From Salmonella bongori NCTC 12419 (GTDB lineage Bacteria; Pseudomonadota; Gammaproteobacteria; Enterobacterales; Enterobacteriaceae), in the NCBI RefSeq assembly GCF_000252995.1, contig NC_015761.1, positions 2,356,001 to 2,420,000 on the forward strand: a stretch of DNA of 64,000 nucleotides, written 5' to 3'. Both the position numbers and the translations under genes were made by a program. Below the pieces are notes generated by a model. The model had not been told where the DNA came from. It did not search any database and saw nothing but the letters and a program-made list of their open reading frames with translations. Shown here one piece after another: positions 25,325 through 34,559 of the stretch; positions within the stretch are counted from its first letter, which is position 1; the number at the start of each line of letters is the position of its first letter.

Positions 25325-25582
25325 TCATAAAGCAAGCGCTTTCCACTCCGTAGAATTTAGTTCAGTTGTACTAATAATTTTAACTAGTTTAGTAGTAGTG
25401 TAGTTTATGACATAATGACCTCCTCTAATTGGAGATAAGATATCAGTAGCGTTGACAGGGTGTGTTGATAATACCATGGCCATTATTTTCAGCAGTCTAC
25501 TGTCAAGAGTAAGAAGATAATATCCTTCATCTATACATACTGATTGAGTGACTCGCCATTTTATATCATAGTTCTTACTCAT
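25325..25582 (-). CDS. Unknown 85-aa protein downstream of the fimbrial operon
   Basis: A short frame from ATG 25582 (a longer start at 25606 exists), on the same strand as the fimbrial genes and 86 bp after the last one. I do not recognise it. The N terminus (SKNYDIKWRVTQSVCIDEGY) faintly recalls the start of CadC/ToxR-type DNA-binding domains. The ribosome site is weak. It could be the remainder of a regulator or a chance frame. Confidence 0.35.
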   Translation of the reverse strand: MSKNYDIKWRVTQSVCIDEGYYLLTLDSRLLKIMAMVLSTHPVNATDILSPIRGGHYVINYTTTKLVKIISTTELNSTEWKALAL

Positions 25583-25667
25583 AAATATACCACATATATA
25601 ATCCATCTAAGTTTTGCTTTTCCTTCCCTGGCCGGGAATTATTTAATAACATTACACTTAAAACAAA

Positions 25668-26222
25668 TTAGTAATACGTGATATTAACTGTCAAGTCAGC
25701 CTGATAACGTCCCGGTGCTAATGAGGTGGCACTTGGATTTAAGTTTAATGGGTAAACCTTTAGCGAACTGTCGTATACGCCCGATCGCACCTCTGCATCT
25801 TTCATCGCCAGCAAATCTGTAGTGTTAGATAAATCGATTATCCGCTCACCATTACGCTTCCATCGGATAAGAAGGGCGATGTTTGCCATAGTAGTATTTA
25901 TTAAACCATTCGCTGCATTCTGAAAGCCAGGTTTGGCTGATGTAAATGAAATCGTTAACGCACCGAGCTTAGCACCTTTAGTGCAATCGATTATCAGTGG
26001 TACATCCGTGTAACTGATGCGGTCAATGATCTTCCCCTGGTCATTCATTAGCGGCAAATTATATGTCCCAGAAAAACCTGTTCCGCCATTAACAATACAA
26101 TTGGCATGTGTAATTCTCATTTTCACCCCAATATTTGATGTCGTACCACCGGCAACCGCGGCTAGCGAATACATTGATAACAGTACAATCATTGAGCAAA
26201 ACAAAAGCAGTTTTCTAATCAT
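25668..26222 (-). CDS. Fimbrial minor subunit (184 aa), last of the cluster
   Basis: A pilin-like protein with a signal peptide ending at AAVAG, a first cysteine in RITHANCIVNGGTGFSG and a second in PLIIDCTKG, and a C-terminal beta strand (QADLTVNITYY) of the type that fits a chaperone cleft. Its start overlaps the upstream pilin stop by 8 bp. It is more divergent than the other minor subunits and could be a terminator or anchor subunit. Confidence 0.75.
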   Translation of the reverse strand: MIRKLLLFCSMIVLLSMYSLAAVAGGTTSNIGVKMRITHANCIVNGGTGFSGTYNLPLMNDQGKIIDRISYTDVPLIIDCTKGAKLGALTISFTSAKPGFQNAANGLINTTMANIALLIRWKRNGERIIDLSNTTDLLAMKDAEVRSGVYDSSLKVYPLNLNPSATSLAPGRYQADLTVNITYY

Positions 26223-26703
26223 AGGTCAGCCTTAAAATAATGGATGTGTTAATTTTCCCTGCTGCTATTTCCTCTGCCTGGATGGGCAATAACTTAAACC
26301 TTAAATCAATGACTTTTTCACCATATGGATAATCCTGATTAAAATTCAGGACACCATAAAGCCCCATTTTCACTATACCGATACCAATACCATTCAACCC
26401 TGATTTCATTATTGACTTACCATAGTGAGTTTGACCTGACACGATTCCCAGCGTAGGAACGAACCTCATCTGAGTATTTGCCTCCGTCAAATCACAGTTG
26501 CGTGTAAAGTTAATTGATTTCTCTATATTACCAGCAACTATATCATGTGTAGTGATGGGACCAAAGTTGACCTCAGAAGAGATACTAATAGAGCAGGTCG
26601 CTTCTGTAATTGCGCCATTTATATTCACGACAGTATCCGTCGCCCTGGCATTTACGCTGTGAACAAAAAGTACCACGACAAAAAAACACATAATAAATGG
26701 CAT
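26215..26703 (-). CDS. Fimbrial minor subunit (162 aa)
   Basis: A pilin-like protein with a hydrophobic signal (CFFVVVLFVHSVNARA), the ATCSI cysteine motif, a second cysteine in NFTRNCDLTEANTQ and a closing strand (NTSIILRLTYD). Closely similar in layout to the three pilins before it, which suggests tandem duplication. It lies 24 bp after the 167-aa subunit gene. Confidence 0.82.
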   Translation of the reverse strand: MPFIMCFFVVVLFVHSVNARATDTVVNINGAITEATCSISISSEVNFGPITTHDIVAGNIEKSINFTRNCDLTEANTQMRFVPTLGIVSGQTHYGKSIMKSGLNGIGIGIVKMGLYGVLNFNQDYPYGEKVIDLRFKLLPIQAEEIAAGKINTSIILRLTYD

Positions 26704-26727
26704 TATTTAAACTCCCGTAAAATATAA

Positions 26728-27231
26728 CTAATCGTAAGATAATCGAATAATTAGCGTTGTATCAATATTACCAATAGCAATATTTTCTGAAGGTATAGCT
26801 ACAGGCTTTATTTTAAGCCGCAGAGCTTTCATACCGCCACCATTAGGTATTTCAGTGGCAGGCAAGGTATGTTCAGTATTGAATGATAAGTTTTGTAAAC
26901 CCAACCACTGCAGTAAGGGCAATTTAAAACCGACCCCAGCCAGGCCTGATTGCATCGTTTTATTGTCACCCACAACGATCGCACGGGGAATAAACGAGAG
27001 TTTCATGTTCGTTGCCTTCCAGTCACAATCAATCTTCATATTGATATCTTTTTCCGGAACGGTGTTATTATTAATGTCTAACGCGGTGACAGAACCAAAA
27101 TTCACTACTGTATCAGCCATAAAAGAGCAGGTCGATGACGTTATGGTTCCCTTAATTGGGACATTAACCATTGCCGTTGATGCCATTAAACAGGGAGAAA
27201 AGACTGACATTAATAGTAGGATTCTTTTCAT
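26728..27231 (-). CDS. Fimbrial minor subunit (167 aa)
   Basis: A signal peptide ends near CLMASTA. The motif TSSTCSFMADTVVNFGSVTA and a second cysteine in NMKIDCDWKATNMKL match the 173-aa paralogue upstream (CTIVPTPTEINFNTL; LNCDWIAKQVKV). The C terminus NIDTTLIIRLSYD is the donor-type strand. The CDW motif shared with its neighbour supports recent duplication. Confidence 0.83.
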   Translation of the reverse strand: MKRILLLMSVFSPCLMASTAMVNVPIKGTITSSTCSFMADTVVNFGSVTALDINNNTVPEKDINMKIDCDWKATNMKLSFIPRAIVVGDNKTMQSGLAGVGFKLPLLQWLGLQNLSFNTEHTLPATEIPNGGGMKALRLKIKPVAIPSENIAIGNIDTTLIIRLSYD

Positions 27232-27240
27232 ATTTTAACC

Positions 27241-27762
27241 TTAATCATACTGAACGCTGATCGCCAGGCTGGTATTAACATTACCTGCCGCAATATCTTC
27301 GCCAGTAATATAGAAAGGTTTAAGCGCAATTTTGCCCCCTAAGCCATAAGGTGATGCCGTTGACGACGTATTTGCCCAGGTTTGCTGTACACCAAAAGGT
27401 GTATCAGTCAATGTGCCCGAAGTGGTGTTAGCAAACTGTAACTTAAATCCTAACCCCGTCTTACCTGAGCGCATCACACTGGCATTACCGGTAACGGTTC
27501 CGTCAGTAGGGGTGAATGTCACTTTGACCTGTTTAGCAATCCAGTCACAGTTCAGTGCAAGGCTAACTTCTTTGGCATTAATTTTGTTGTGGCCAATGTC
27601 CGCTGCGGTCAGAGTATTAAAGTTAATTTCTGTCGGTGTTGGTACAATGGTACAGGTTGCTCCTGTAACGTTGGCTTTAATCGCTACAGACGTATCTGCA
27701 GTTTTTGCATATACATTTGTTGCTGCACTCAACAAAACAACAGCTGGAATGATATTTTTCAT
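27241..27762 (-). CDS. Fimbrial minor subunit (173 aa)
   Basis: A signal peptide (ending NVYAKTA), the cysteines of GATCTIVPTPTEINFNTLTA and ALNCDWIAKQVKVTFTPTDG, and a closing strand (NVNTSLAISVQYD) mark a pilin. It has the same layout as the 167-aa and 162-aa subunits. Co-transcribed on the minus strand with short gaps on both sides. Confidence 0.85.
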   Translation of the reverse strand: MKNIIPAVVLLSAATNVYAKTADTSVAIKANVTGATCTIVPTPTEINFNTLTAADIGHNKINAKEVSLALNCDWIAKQVKVTFTPTDGTVTGNASVMRSGKTGLGFKLQFANTTSGTLTDTPFGVQQTWANTSSTASPYGLGGKIALKPFYITGEDIAAGNVNTSLAISVQYD

Positions 27763-27776
27763 ATAACACCTTTAAT

Positions 27777-28259
27777 TTAAATATAAGTTAACTGAATCGT
27801 CATAGAGGTATTGAAACCCCCTTTGGTTAAGGTACCGTTCGTACCCAGGACCATCCTGACGGATGTCGTTCCTGGCGATGGCCAAACTATTTTATTATTA
27901 AAATCGATATTATTACTCCCTAAACCAGGTAATGAAATTGTGTACATTACACTGGCGTTACTGGTTAATGCAGCATTATTTCTACCACTTACCGTGCCAT
28001 TTCGCGGAACGAACATCAGCTCAACTCGTGAAACATTATGGCAAGAAGCAGTAATATCAAAAGCTCTGGTTCTTAAATTCTGGCTACCGTTTAAAAAATC
28101 ATTTCTGTTGATATCTCCAAAATTAAGTTCTGTGGGAGCATTTAATGTACATGTGGGATTAATAAGATTTGCCCCCACGATTATGCTTAAACTACTATTC
28201 TTAGCTAATACACCATGACTACATAGCAGTAATATAAACATAATTGTTTTTAGCATCAC
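27777..28259 (-). CDS. Fimbrial minor subunit (160 aa)
   Basis: A pilin with signal peptide (ILLLCSHGVLA), the motif NPTCTLNAPTELNFGDINRN, a second cysteine in DITASCHNVSRVELMFVPRN and a closing strand NTSMTIQLTYI. It shows the same NFG and FVPRNGTVSG features as the 173-aa paralogue, so these belong to one expanded subfamily. Confidence 0.85.
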   Translation of the reverse strand: MMLKTIMFILLLCSHGVLAKNSSLSIIVGANLINPTCTLNAPTELNFGDINRNDFLNGSQNLRTRAFDITASCHNVSRVELMFVPRNGTVSGRNNAALTSNASVMYTISLPGLGSNNIDFNNKIVWPSPGTTSVRMVLGTNGTLTKGGFNTSMTIQLTYI

Positions 28260-28265
28260 TGTATC

Positions 28266-28799
28266 CTATGTATAGGTCAACTCAGCATTAAGCACTACGG
28301 ATACTGTCCCTGAGGAGATTGTTCCGTTGCTGCTTTTTTTTACGAGTTTAAATTTTATTTTGTATCCAGAACCACTCAGGTTTTTTAAATTATAGTCGGC
28401 GTTGAATTGCATCCGGGCGTTATTAAAAAAAGGAAGAATAGCAACGTTATGCCCAGCATCTAAAAAATCACCTCCAGTACCCGCCGTACTCGCGGGGGAA
28501 GAGAAACGTAAATTCGCTGACTGTAAAGCACTAATCGCATTATTCCCGATTAACTCTGGCATGGAGGTATCAAGACGACATGTTAGCGTCAGATCGGATT
28601 CGATTTCAGGCCCCTCAGTAAGAGTTAAAGTTGTGATATTAACATTACCAAAACTTAAATTACTTCCCCTGCTGGATGCAATATTACATGTAAACTCGCG
28701 AAACTTAACAGAGAGATTAATCGTCGTACTTGTTATTTTAGCGGCTGCCTCAACAGTAACGAAGCATAGTAAAGACAAACAAACAAGCATTACGCGCAT
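28266..28799 (-). CDS. Fimbrial minor subunit (177 aa)
   Basis: A pilin-like protein with signal peptide (LLCFVTVEAAA), cysteines in REFTCNIASSRGSNLSFG and LTLTCRLDTSMPELIG, and a closing strand (TVSVVLNAELTYT). It lies directly after the tip-adhesin candidate and is more distant from the four similar pilins, so it may be the adaptor that joins the tip to the shaft. Confidence 0.8.
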   Translation of the reverse strand: MRVMLVCLSLLCFVTVEAAAKITSTTINLSVKFREFTCNIASSRGSNLSFGNVNITTLTLTEGPEIESDLTLTCRLDTSMPELIGNNAISALQSANLRFSSPASTAGTGGDFLDAGHNVAILPFFNNARMQFNADYNLKNLSGSGYKIKFKLVKKSSNGTISSGTVSVVLNAELTYT

Positions 28800-28813
28800 T
28801 ACATCAACTCCGT

Positions 28814-29878
28814 TTAGTTATAGCTAATCTCAAAAGTTACCGCACCATTCCAGTCGGCACTATTTCCTTGAGACGTTCCGTACTTGTATGGATAAATAGG
28901 TATAGGAATATTATTTAATGTATTAATATTTAAAGCACTGCCCGTCTGGAACCTTAACCCCCAGCCATTTCCGATGCGCAAGCCAAAACTATTAGATGAT
29001 GCAAGCCATTCATTATTTGCAGTTGTCGATGATACTGCATTCATTCTGGCAGAACCTGAAATAATAAATGATGGATAATTTGAAGTCATATTCCCGCCCC
29101 CAACTCCCAACCCACACTTCATTGACAAAACGATAGTCGCCAACGGCGTATTGAGATCTTTATGAATATTAACAACTCCTAAGTCAAGGTTACTTACATT
29201 ACTTGTAACAGAGCATGTTACCGTATTTGTATATTTCAATGTAAAGCTGTTATTTATTATAGTAGGTGTAATATTCCTATTACCCATAGACTTTACTCCA
29301 CCAGGGGTATAGACGACTGGGTTATTAAAGAGAGAAACAACTTCGTTTTTTGATGGCACATTCCCCGCCATTTTTTTGCTATATATAGCATATTTGTGTT
29401 TAATACTCTTTTGATTTGTCATAAATCCCCCCTCCATCACCTTACTGAATCCTGTGAAACTTATGTTTGGAAATCCCCATGAATTTCCATTTGCTGGTGA
29501 GAAAGAACTGGCGGTATTACCACTGTCTGGGGCTATATAAATCAATCCATTGCGATGATCCATTCTTCTGGAGTTTGTGTAGTTAAATTCGTTCAATGCT
29601 ATAAACACTCTCCCGACATCTCCACCGTCGATATCATCCTCTCCCCAATATCCCCCCATCAAACTGTAGGGACAGGTAAACTCTATCGCTACTGAACCTA
29701 TTCTCTCATTGTCCATAGTTTCCGTTGTAATGTTGCTCTGGAGGATATTTACCTCTATGGCTACGGAAGGTGGGAAGAAATAATTATTATTCATATTGCT
29801 GGAGCTTATACATCCTGCATATGCGGAAGGCAGTATTAATATTGATAAAAAAACACTTAATACAGATATGTTTCTCAT
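28814..29878 (-). CDS. Two-domain fimbrial tip adhesin candidate (354 aa)
   Basis: Twice the size of a pilin. A signal peptide ends at PSAYA. The N-terminal ~200 residues (CISSSNMNNNYFF to VVYTP) are unlike any pilin I know and would be the receptor-binding domain; the C-terminal ~140 residues look like a pilin domain (NTVTCSVTSNVSNLDLGVVN, later MKCGLGVGGG) with a final strand AVTFEISYN. This architecture is that of FimH- and PapG-type tip adhesins. The start overlaps the chaperone stop by 4 bp. The receptor is unknown. Confidence 0.8.
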   Translation of the reverse strand: MRNISVLSVFLSILILPSAYAGCISSSNMNNNYFFPPSVAIEVNILQSNITTETMDNERIGSVAIEFTCPYSLMGGYWGEDDIDGGDVGRVFIALNEFNYTNSRRMDHRNGLIYIAPDSGNTASSFSPANGNSWGFPNISFTGFSKVMEGGFMTNQKSIKHKYAIYSKKMAGNVPSKNEVVSLFNNPVVYTPGGVKSMGNRNITPTIINNSFTLKYTNTVTCSVTSNVSNLDLGVVNIHKDLNTPLATIVLSMKCGLGVGGGNMTSNYPSFIISGSARMNAVSSTTANNEWLASSNSFGLRIGNGWGLRFQTGSALNINTLNNIPIPIYPYKYGTSQGNSADWNGAVTFEISYN

Positions 29879-30570
29879 TTGCTTACCTGATATTCATTAT
29901 TTGCACCGTAATCGTCAATCGTATTTATTGTCACATTTCCGTTTAACGCGTTACTGATTTGCACGTTACTGAACGGTGCGAATTTGGCTAACTGTGGTCC
30001 TTCCTTCTTGTTGAGTTTCACTTCTGTGCCATTCACTTTTATACCGGTAATTGCAAAATAATAGGGAGTCGGATTCTCAAGAAAATATTTACCATTGTTT
30101 TTTAATAGCCTAATTTTTCTTTCCGCCTCTTTACGCCCATCAGCTAAGGTTTGTGGACGATAAATCAGCTTAACACGTGTGTTCAGCGCAATAGCCAAAA
30201 CATTACCGCCTGCTTTAGGTGCCGGTGGAATTTCCTGAACGTTGAGCCACGTTAACGTTTCACGATCTTGCGGCAGGTCAGGGTTGATATCCAGAATCCT
30301 GATTGTCTGCTTACTTTTAGGGTCTACTTTAAAAAATGTCGGACTGGTTGTGAAATACACGTTTTTATCTTTTGCATTATCATTATCAATCCACACTTGT
30401 CCGGCATACTTTTGTTCACTTTCATTAGAAACCATCACCGACAAGCTTTTTTTGCCACCTTCATAAACATAGCGGGTACCATTCAGACTAAAAGCGGCAT
30501 TACTGCTCAGACTAATGGAAATCATAGCAATAGTAATACAGGCTTTAATTTTGCTATTAACAGTAAACAT
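29875..30570 (-). CDS. Fimbrial periplasmic chaperone
   Basis: A 231-aa PapD-like protein of the FGS type (short F1-G1 loop). The signal peptide ends at SLSSNA. The conserved RYVYEGGKKSLSVMVSNES start, the G1-strand/cleft region LPQDRETLTWLNVQEIPP, the RVKLIYRP motif and LENPTPYYFAITGI in domain 2 are visible. It holds pilins in the periplasm and hands them to the usher. It overlaps the usher stop by 14 bp and the adhesin start by 4 bp. Confidence 0.93.
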   Translation of the reverse strand: MFTVNSKIKACITIAMISISLSSNAAFSLNGTRYVYEGGKKSLSVMVSNESEQKYAGQVWIDNDNAKDKNVYFTTSPTFFKVDPKSKQTIRILDINPDLPQDRETLTWLNVQEIPPAPKAGGNVLAIALNTRVKLIYRPQTLADGRKEAERKIRLLKNNGKYFLENPTPYYFAITGIKVNGTEVKLNKKEGPQLAKFAPFSNVQISNALNGNVTINTIDDYGANNEYQVSK

Positions 30571-32917
30571 CTTGGATTGTTCTCCTGGTTAGACTCAGTT
30601 TTTCTAAATTAATGACACACTGATCGAGTGTGATGTTTTTTAATTTGCTATCAACGTTAAGCAACAATACGCCACCATTACTGACAAAACCCACTTCCTT
30701 ATCTGCCTCATCCTTTGCAACGGTTCCCATTGGAATAACGTATTTATTTTTTCCGAACACGCGTAATATATAGTGATGAACACGCCGATACTTTATCTTC
30801 CTGTAGATAATAGCTTTCTCTGTCGGTACAACATTAATCACATTACCCTGTATTTCAATATCTGTTGGTAAATTATCGACATCAATATTAATAGCATTTG
30901 CGGAATAGCTCGCCAGAGATATCACCGCTCTCCCACTACTGTCTGTCGGAAGACTGCCATTAATCACCGCGCCGCTGATCCCATCCATATCAATCACTGC
31001 CAGCGTACTACCACTGTTTTGTGATAACATTAGGCCGCCACCATAGACACCCAATATAGAACCGCTCAGTTGCAAGCTCAGGTTTTGGCTACTTGAACCT
31101 TTTGAATACATGCTGTTTAATTGGGCATAATCTGATGCGTAGCCAGTTGATAACGAAATATTATTCCCATTATTGTCTCTGTTCATACTAACATTGTAGC
31201 TCAGTCGATCGTTAAGATTTGCTGAACTACCTGCCATATAACTCATTCCACCTCCACGGGTATATGTCATCGAGGTATTACTGTAATGCATCACATCAAA
31301 CGCACTAAATGGAATGTTAAAGGATAGACTGGTCATATATTCTCCACCGCCCTCCCCTTTCTTATTGTAATTTCCGATCAGCGATGCCGAAAACAGGCTA
31401 AATGATTTGCTGAACATGAAACTAACTCCGCTTTCCTGCGGCTTGTTCCAATATTGTTGTATCCATCCACTCATACTCAGATAGATATTTTGTTCCGGTA
31501 TACGGTGAGCCAGGATCGCCTCATAGCGATTTTTCGATTTGAGCCCATTCGTGCTGTCACTCACATAATCATAATTAGCGTACTCTACATATCCGCGGTC
31601 TGTGAACCGATAGCCTATTAGCTGTAAATCCGTTGTATCAGTGAGTGAGCGAGCATATTTAACGGACGCACTGTAGCCTTGTTGTTCATTTTTCCGTTTA
31701 AAACTGGCTTTTGACAGGTTCAAACTGGTTGATAATGCCCCAAACCATCCGAGAGAATGTGTACTGCCAATACCTATATTTTGATAGTTCTGACTCAGCA
31801 ATAATGCAGAGTTAAACGTTACATAGTTAAAGCCATAATCTAAGCTACCTAGCACAAAAGTACCGTCAGCGGAGCTTTTATTCGTGCCCGCTATTTTTTT
31901 ACCCACGGCGAATCCGTAATCCATGGCACCAGGACGAAGGAGGGTACCCATCACGGTCACAGGAAAACGTTCCGTTCTTTTACTGCCATTTTCCTCTGTA
32001 ATGGTCATCACCAGATCACCGCTGCTAATAGCCCCAAGATCGCTAATTTCAAATGGCCCCGGTGGCACTACAATAGATTCTAATACGCGCCCATTTTGTT
32101 CTACCGTTACTCTGGCATTACTGGTAGCAATCCCCTGCAGCTTAGGTGCGTAGGTTCTGCTTAACCATGACGACATGTTCGCATTCGAGGTTAATTGAAT
32201 ACCGCAAAAGCTAAATCCATTCATTAATGGACTATAGGTACTCTGTGTCTGCCCAATACTCAGATCGGCCTTAATCGATTCCAGCGCCCGCGTTAAACGT
32301 AGATCGTTGGTGTTAAAACCGCCTTCATTGGTTGCATTCGTAGTGAATGAAAATACCCATTTGCCAATATTCACATTACCATTCACGCCCAGATAGTTGG
32401 TACGTTGCTGTCCTGAGCTTTTGCTGGTATTCGCGTTGTACGCTAATTGAAAACCGGGAGCGCCATAATCCCAGGGACGCTGACTATGCTCCCCAGACAA
32501 CAAGGCAGCCTGGGGAATATGAAATCTTAGCGTTTGCGTACCATTATCCAACTCAACTTTTGTGTTTTTATTATTGCTTAAGACATAACATCTTTTATTT
32601 ACATTAAATTCCTGCTCATAAAAATCCTCCTTGATAAAAATGCCTTGGCTGGTTAGCCATTCTGTTGTCAGACAAAGGGCCTGCTTATCATTGTCGGTAA
32701 CGGTAAGAAAACCGTTACCGATCTTTTCACCATTAAGCTCAACGTCAAGCAAATATTCACCAGGTACAAAGTTAACGTTTTTATCAAAGACTTCTGGTAA
32801 TTTATCCTGTGCACCACCACGAATAAAACTCATGTTAAATTCGTCGTCGGCCATTACAGCACATACAGGCTGTAAAAATGTACCAATCAGTATTAATAAT
32901 ATTTTCTTTTTAAACAT
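30557..32917 (-). CDS. Fimbrial outer-membrane usher
   Basis: A 786-aa usher from ATG 32917, chosen because it starts a proper signal peptide (FKKKILLILIGTFLQPVCAV); the frame is open to 32980 but the extra 21 residues do not fit. It has the N-terminal chaperone-binding domain (NMSFIRGGAQDKLPEVFDKN), a 24-strand barrel with plug region (RVTVEQNGRVLESIVVPPG), and C-terminal domains (NVVPTEKAIIYRKIKYRR) with a closing disulfide pair. It lies before the chaperone, an order shared with Pap/Mrp/Stf and K88/Pef-type operons. Confidence 0.94.
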   Translation of the reverse strand: MFKKKILLILIGTFLQPVCAVMADDEFNMSFIRGGAQDKLPEVFDKNVNFVPGEYLLDVELNGEKIGNGFLTVTDNDKQALCLTTEWLTSQGIFIKEDFYEQEFNVNKRCYVLSNNKNTKVELDNGTQTLRFHIPQAALLSGEHSQRPWDYGAPGFQLAYNANTSKSSGQQRTNYLGVNGNVNIGKWVFSFTTNATNEGGFNTNDLRLTRALESIKADLSIGQTQSTYSPLMNGFSFCGIQLTSNANMSSWLSRTYAPKLQGIATSNARVTVEQNGRVLESIVVPPGPFEISDLGAISSGDLVMTITEENGSKRTERFPVTVMGTLLRPGAMDYGFAVGKKIAGTNKSSADGTFVLGSLDYGFNYVTFNSALLLSQNYQNIGIGSTHSLGWFGALSTSLNLSKASFKRKNEQQGYSASVKYARSLTDTTDLQLIGYRFTDRGYVEYANYDYVSDSTNGLKSKNRYEAILAHRIPEQNIYLSMSGWIQQYWNKPQESGVSFMFSKSFSLFSASLIGNYNKKGEGGGEYMTSLSFNIPFSAFDVMHYSNTSMTYTRGGGMSYMAGSSANLNDRLSYNVSMNRDNNGNNISLSTGYASDYAQLNSMYSKGSSSQNLSLQLSGSILGVYGGGLMLSQNSGSTLAVIDMDGISGAVINGSLPTDSSGRAVISLASYSANAINIDVDNLPTDIEIQGNVINVVPTEKAIIYRKIKYRRVHHYILRVFGKNKYVIPMGTVAKDEADKEVGFVSNGGVLLLNVDSKLKNITLDQCVINLEKLSLTRRTIQDVYC

Positions 32918-32948
32918 ATTATATATTATTTCAACTGCAAAATAGACA

Positions 32949-32970
32949 GGCTGCATAAAATATGCAGCCC
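32949..32970 (-). promoter_or_regulatory. Hairpin between major pilin and usher genes
   Basis: ggctgcataaaatatgcagcc is a perfect stem of nine pairs with a three-base loop. It lies 24 bp after the major pilin stop, where many fimbrial operons have a partial terminator or mRNA stabiliser that keeps pilin far above usher. A T-poor tail makes full termination unlikely. Confidence 0.65.
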
Positions 32971-32993
32971 GGAGGCGCATGAGGATAATACGA

Positions 32994-33536
32994 TTACTTA
33001 TAGGCTACGGTATAGGATGCTGAAGTCGCAAAACTACCGGCGCTAACCTTACCACTCTTAACTGTTTTAACCAGCTGAGCTTCGTACTCAAAAGAGGTCA
33101 ATGGCGAAGCTGGTGAACCAGTATTTGTATATGTAATAGTGCGGTGGGTGTCGGTCACCAGTTCGTCAGCGGTAGCAGCATTCTTAGCTTTCAACTGCAG
33201 CGATACGCCGGTTGCCGAACCACCACTATTTCCCAGTCCCGCCGCATCCATATTTGGTGCGCTCCAGCTTATATCCGCAGCCGTTTTAGCCAGACATCCG
33301 GCGGCAGTGGGGCCGGCTGGCGCCAGTGAAAATTGTACAGATTTAGCCGCTGATAAATCCGTACCCGGTGTACCCAAGTCGATTGTGCTTGCTACCCCAC
33401 CGCCAACAACAGGACTAACCGTACAGGTGGCAGACGTGATAGTACCGGTAAAATTAATGGTGCCACTGTTTGCTGCTGCGACAGATGAAAATACTACCGC
33501 AGAAGCCAGTACACCCCAAATAAATACTTTTCTCAT
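32994..33536 (-). CDS. Major fimbrial subunit (180 aa)
   Basis: The first gene of the cluster. A signal peptide ends at AAANS, followed by GTINFTGTITSATCTVSPVVGGG, the standard N terminus of type-1-like pilins, a second cysteine in AAGCLAKTAADISWS, and a C-terminal strand (SFATSASYTVAYK) with the penultimate-type tyrosine. It is richer in Ala, Gly, Thr and higher in GC than the minor subunits. Position and composition mark it as the shaft protein. Confidence 0.92.
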   Translation of the reverse strand: MRKVFIWGVLASAVVFSSVAAANSGTINFTGTITSATCTVSPVVGGGVASTIDLGTPGTDLSAAKSVQFSLAPAGPTAAGCLAKTAADISWSAPNMDAAGLGNSGGSATGVSLQLKAKNAATADELVTDTHRTITYTNTGSPASPLTSFEYEAQLVKTVKSGKVSAGSFATSASYTVAYK

Positions 33537-34559
33537 TTTAACTCCATTTTTTATATTACATCGCTGCCAGCAAATAAAATCTGGTGCCGTTAAGGAACAC
33601 GACTATATTAACTTTTAAATGGAACTCAGCAATCCGCAAAACATATGATTGAGCCAAATATGAAATAAATATAATCTCTTAATAGTACGTTTTATTACAA
33701 TAAAACGCTGTTACTTATAAATTAGCCAATAGTTCATCAAACACATCATCTTTTTTAAATAGGAGGTTGCCCCAAGAACCTTGGTATCCAGAGAGGTTGA
33801 GGTACAGCGATTAAGAAAAACTGCCAGTGCACGCCAACCGTTGTATTTGTTGTCAGCCAACAACTGCGGAAATAAAAACGATATGGTTAAGCAATGCAAC
33901 CGGAAACTAATGGAAAGTCTGATGCGCGAAAAAAATGTACATCTGGCGAAGAAGGGAGAGGCAGGGAAAGAGTCCGACTCCCCCCTGCTTATTGCTCTCT
34001 CAGTCCTTACAAAAGGAAGGAAATTGTTGGTCTGGCCCCCAAATTTATCGGCTGGTCAATACATCGTAAACGTACAGCCCGATCAAGCCGCAGACTCATC
34101 CACCTGCGTCAATGAACTATAATGTGGCGATCATTTGGAGGAAGCTGCTTGCTGGACGTATGTCCGCCGCAAAATAAAAAGAGTGTATTTCCATCGTAGT
34201 GAGAAACAGTTTCAGTTTCATTTTCATTTTGCATTTCGTGAGCCACTTATTCTGCAAGCATTCCCTTTTAGTTACCCCAATGACGTTCAACTCGCCGACT
34301 GGCTTCATACTTCCTCATCAGGGCCAAGGCTGATTTATTATGCGGAAGACAGCTGGGCCTAAGCGGATAATAGCACCGAAGAAAATTTCCTGCGGATGGT
34401 CAGTCTGGAAATTGGCCGTTCTTCGATTCGGACATTATGGCCAACCTTATGCGCTCGTCGTCAATACGGTTCTCGCTGTACGCTTACGATGAAATCACTA
34501 CAGATACATTTTCCGGGCGGAAATTACTGTCTAAATATTATATATATGTGACCATAACT
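33537..34559. other. AT-rich gap before the fimbrial operon
   Basis: About 1 kb between the AraC-type regulator and the major pilin. It should hold the fimbrial promoter. I see only short unconvincing frames on both strands (e.g. 33781-34122, 34135-34362) and a low-complexity stretch (cagtttcagtttcattttc) near 34210. It may hold decayed genes, but I cannot name any. Confidence 0.6.

Noticed and set aside
25668..33536. Assignment of the fimbrial cluster to sef, pef or stf
   Set aside because: Gene order and number differ, and the sequences do not match what I remember; I leave the symbol empty.
33781..34362. Short frames between fimbrial and regulator genes
   Set aside because: Overlapping frames on both strands with no family match; possibly decayed DNA, but not supportable as genes.
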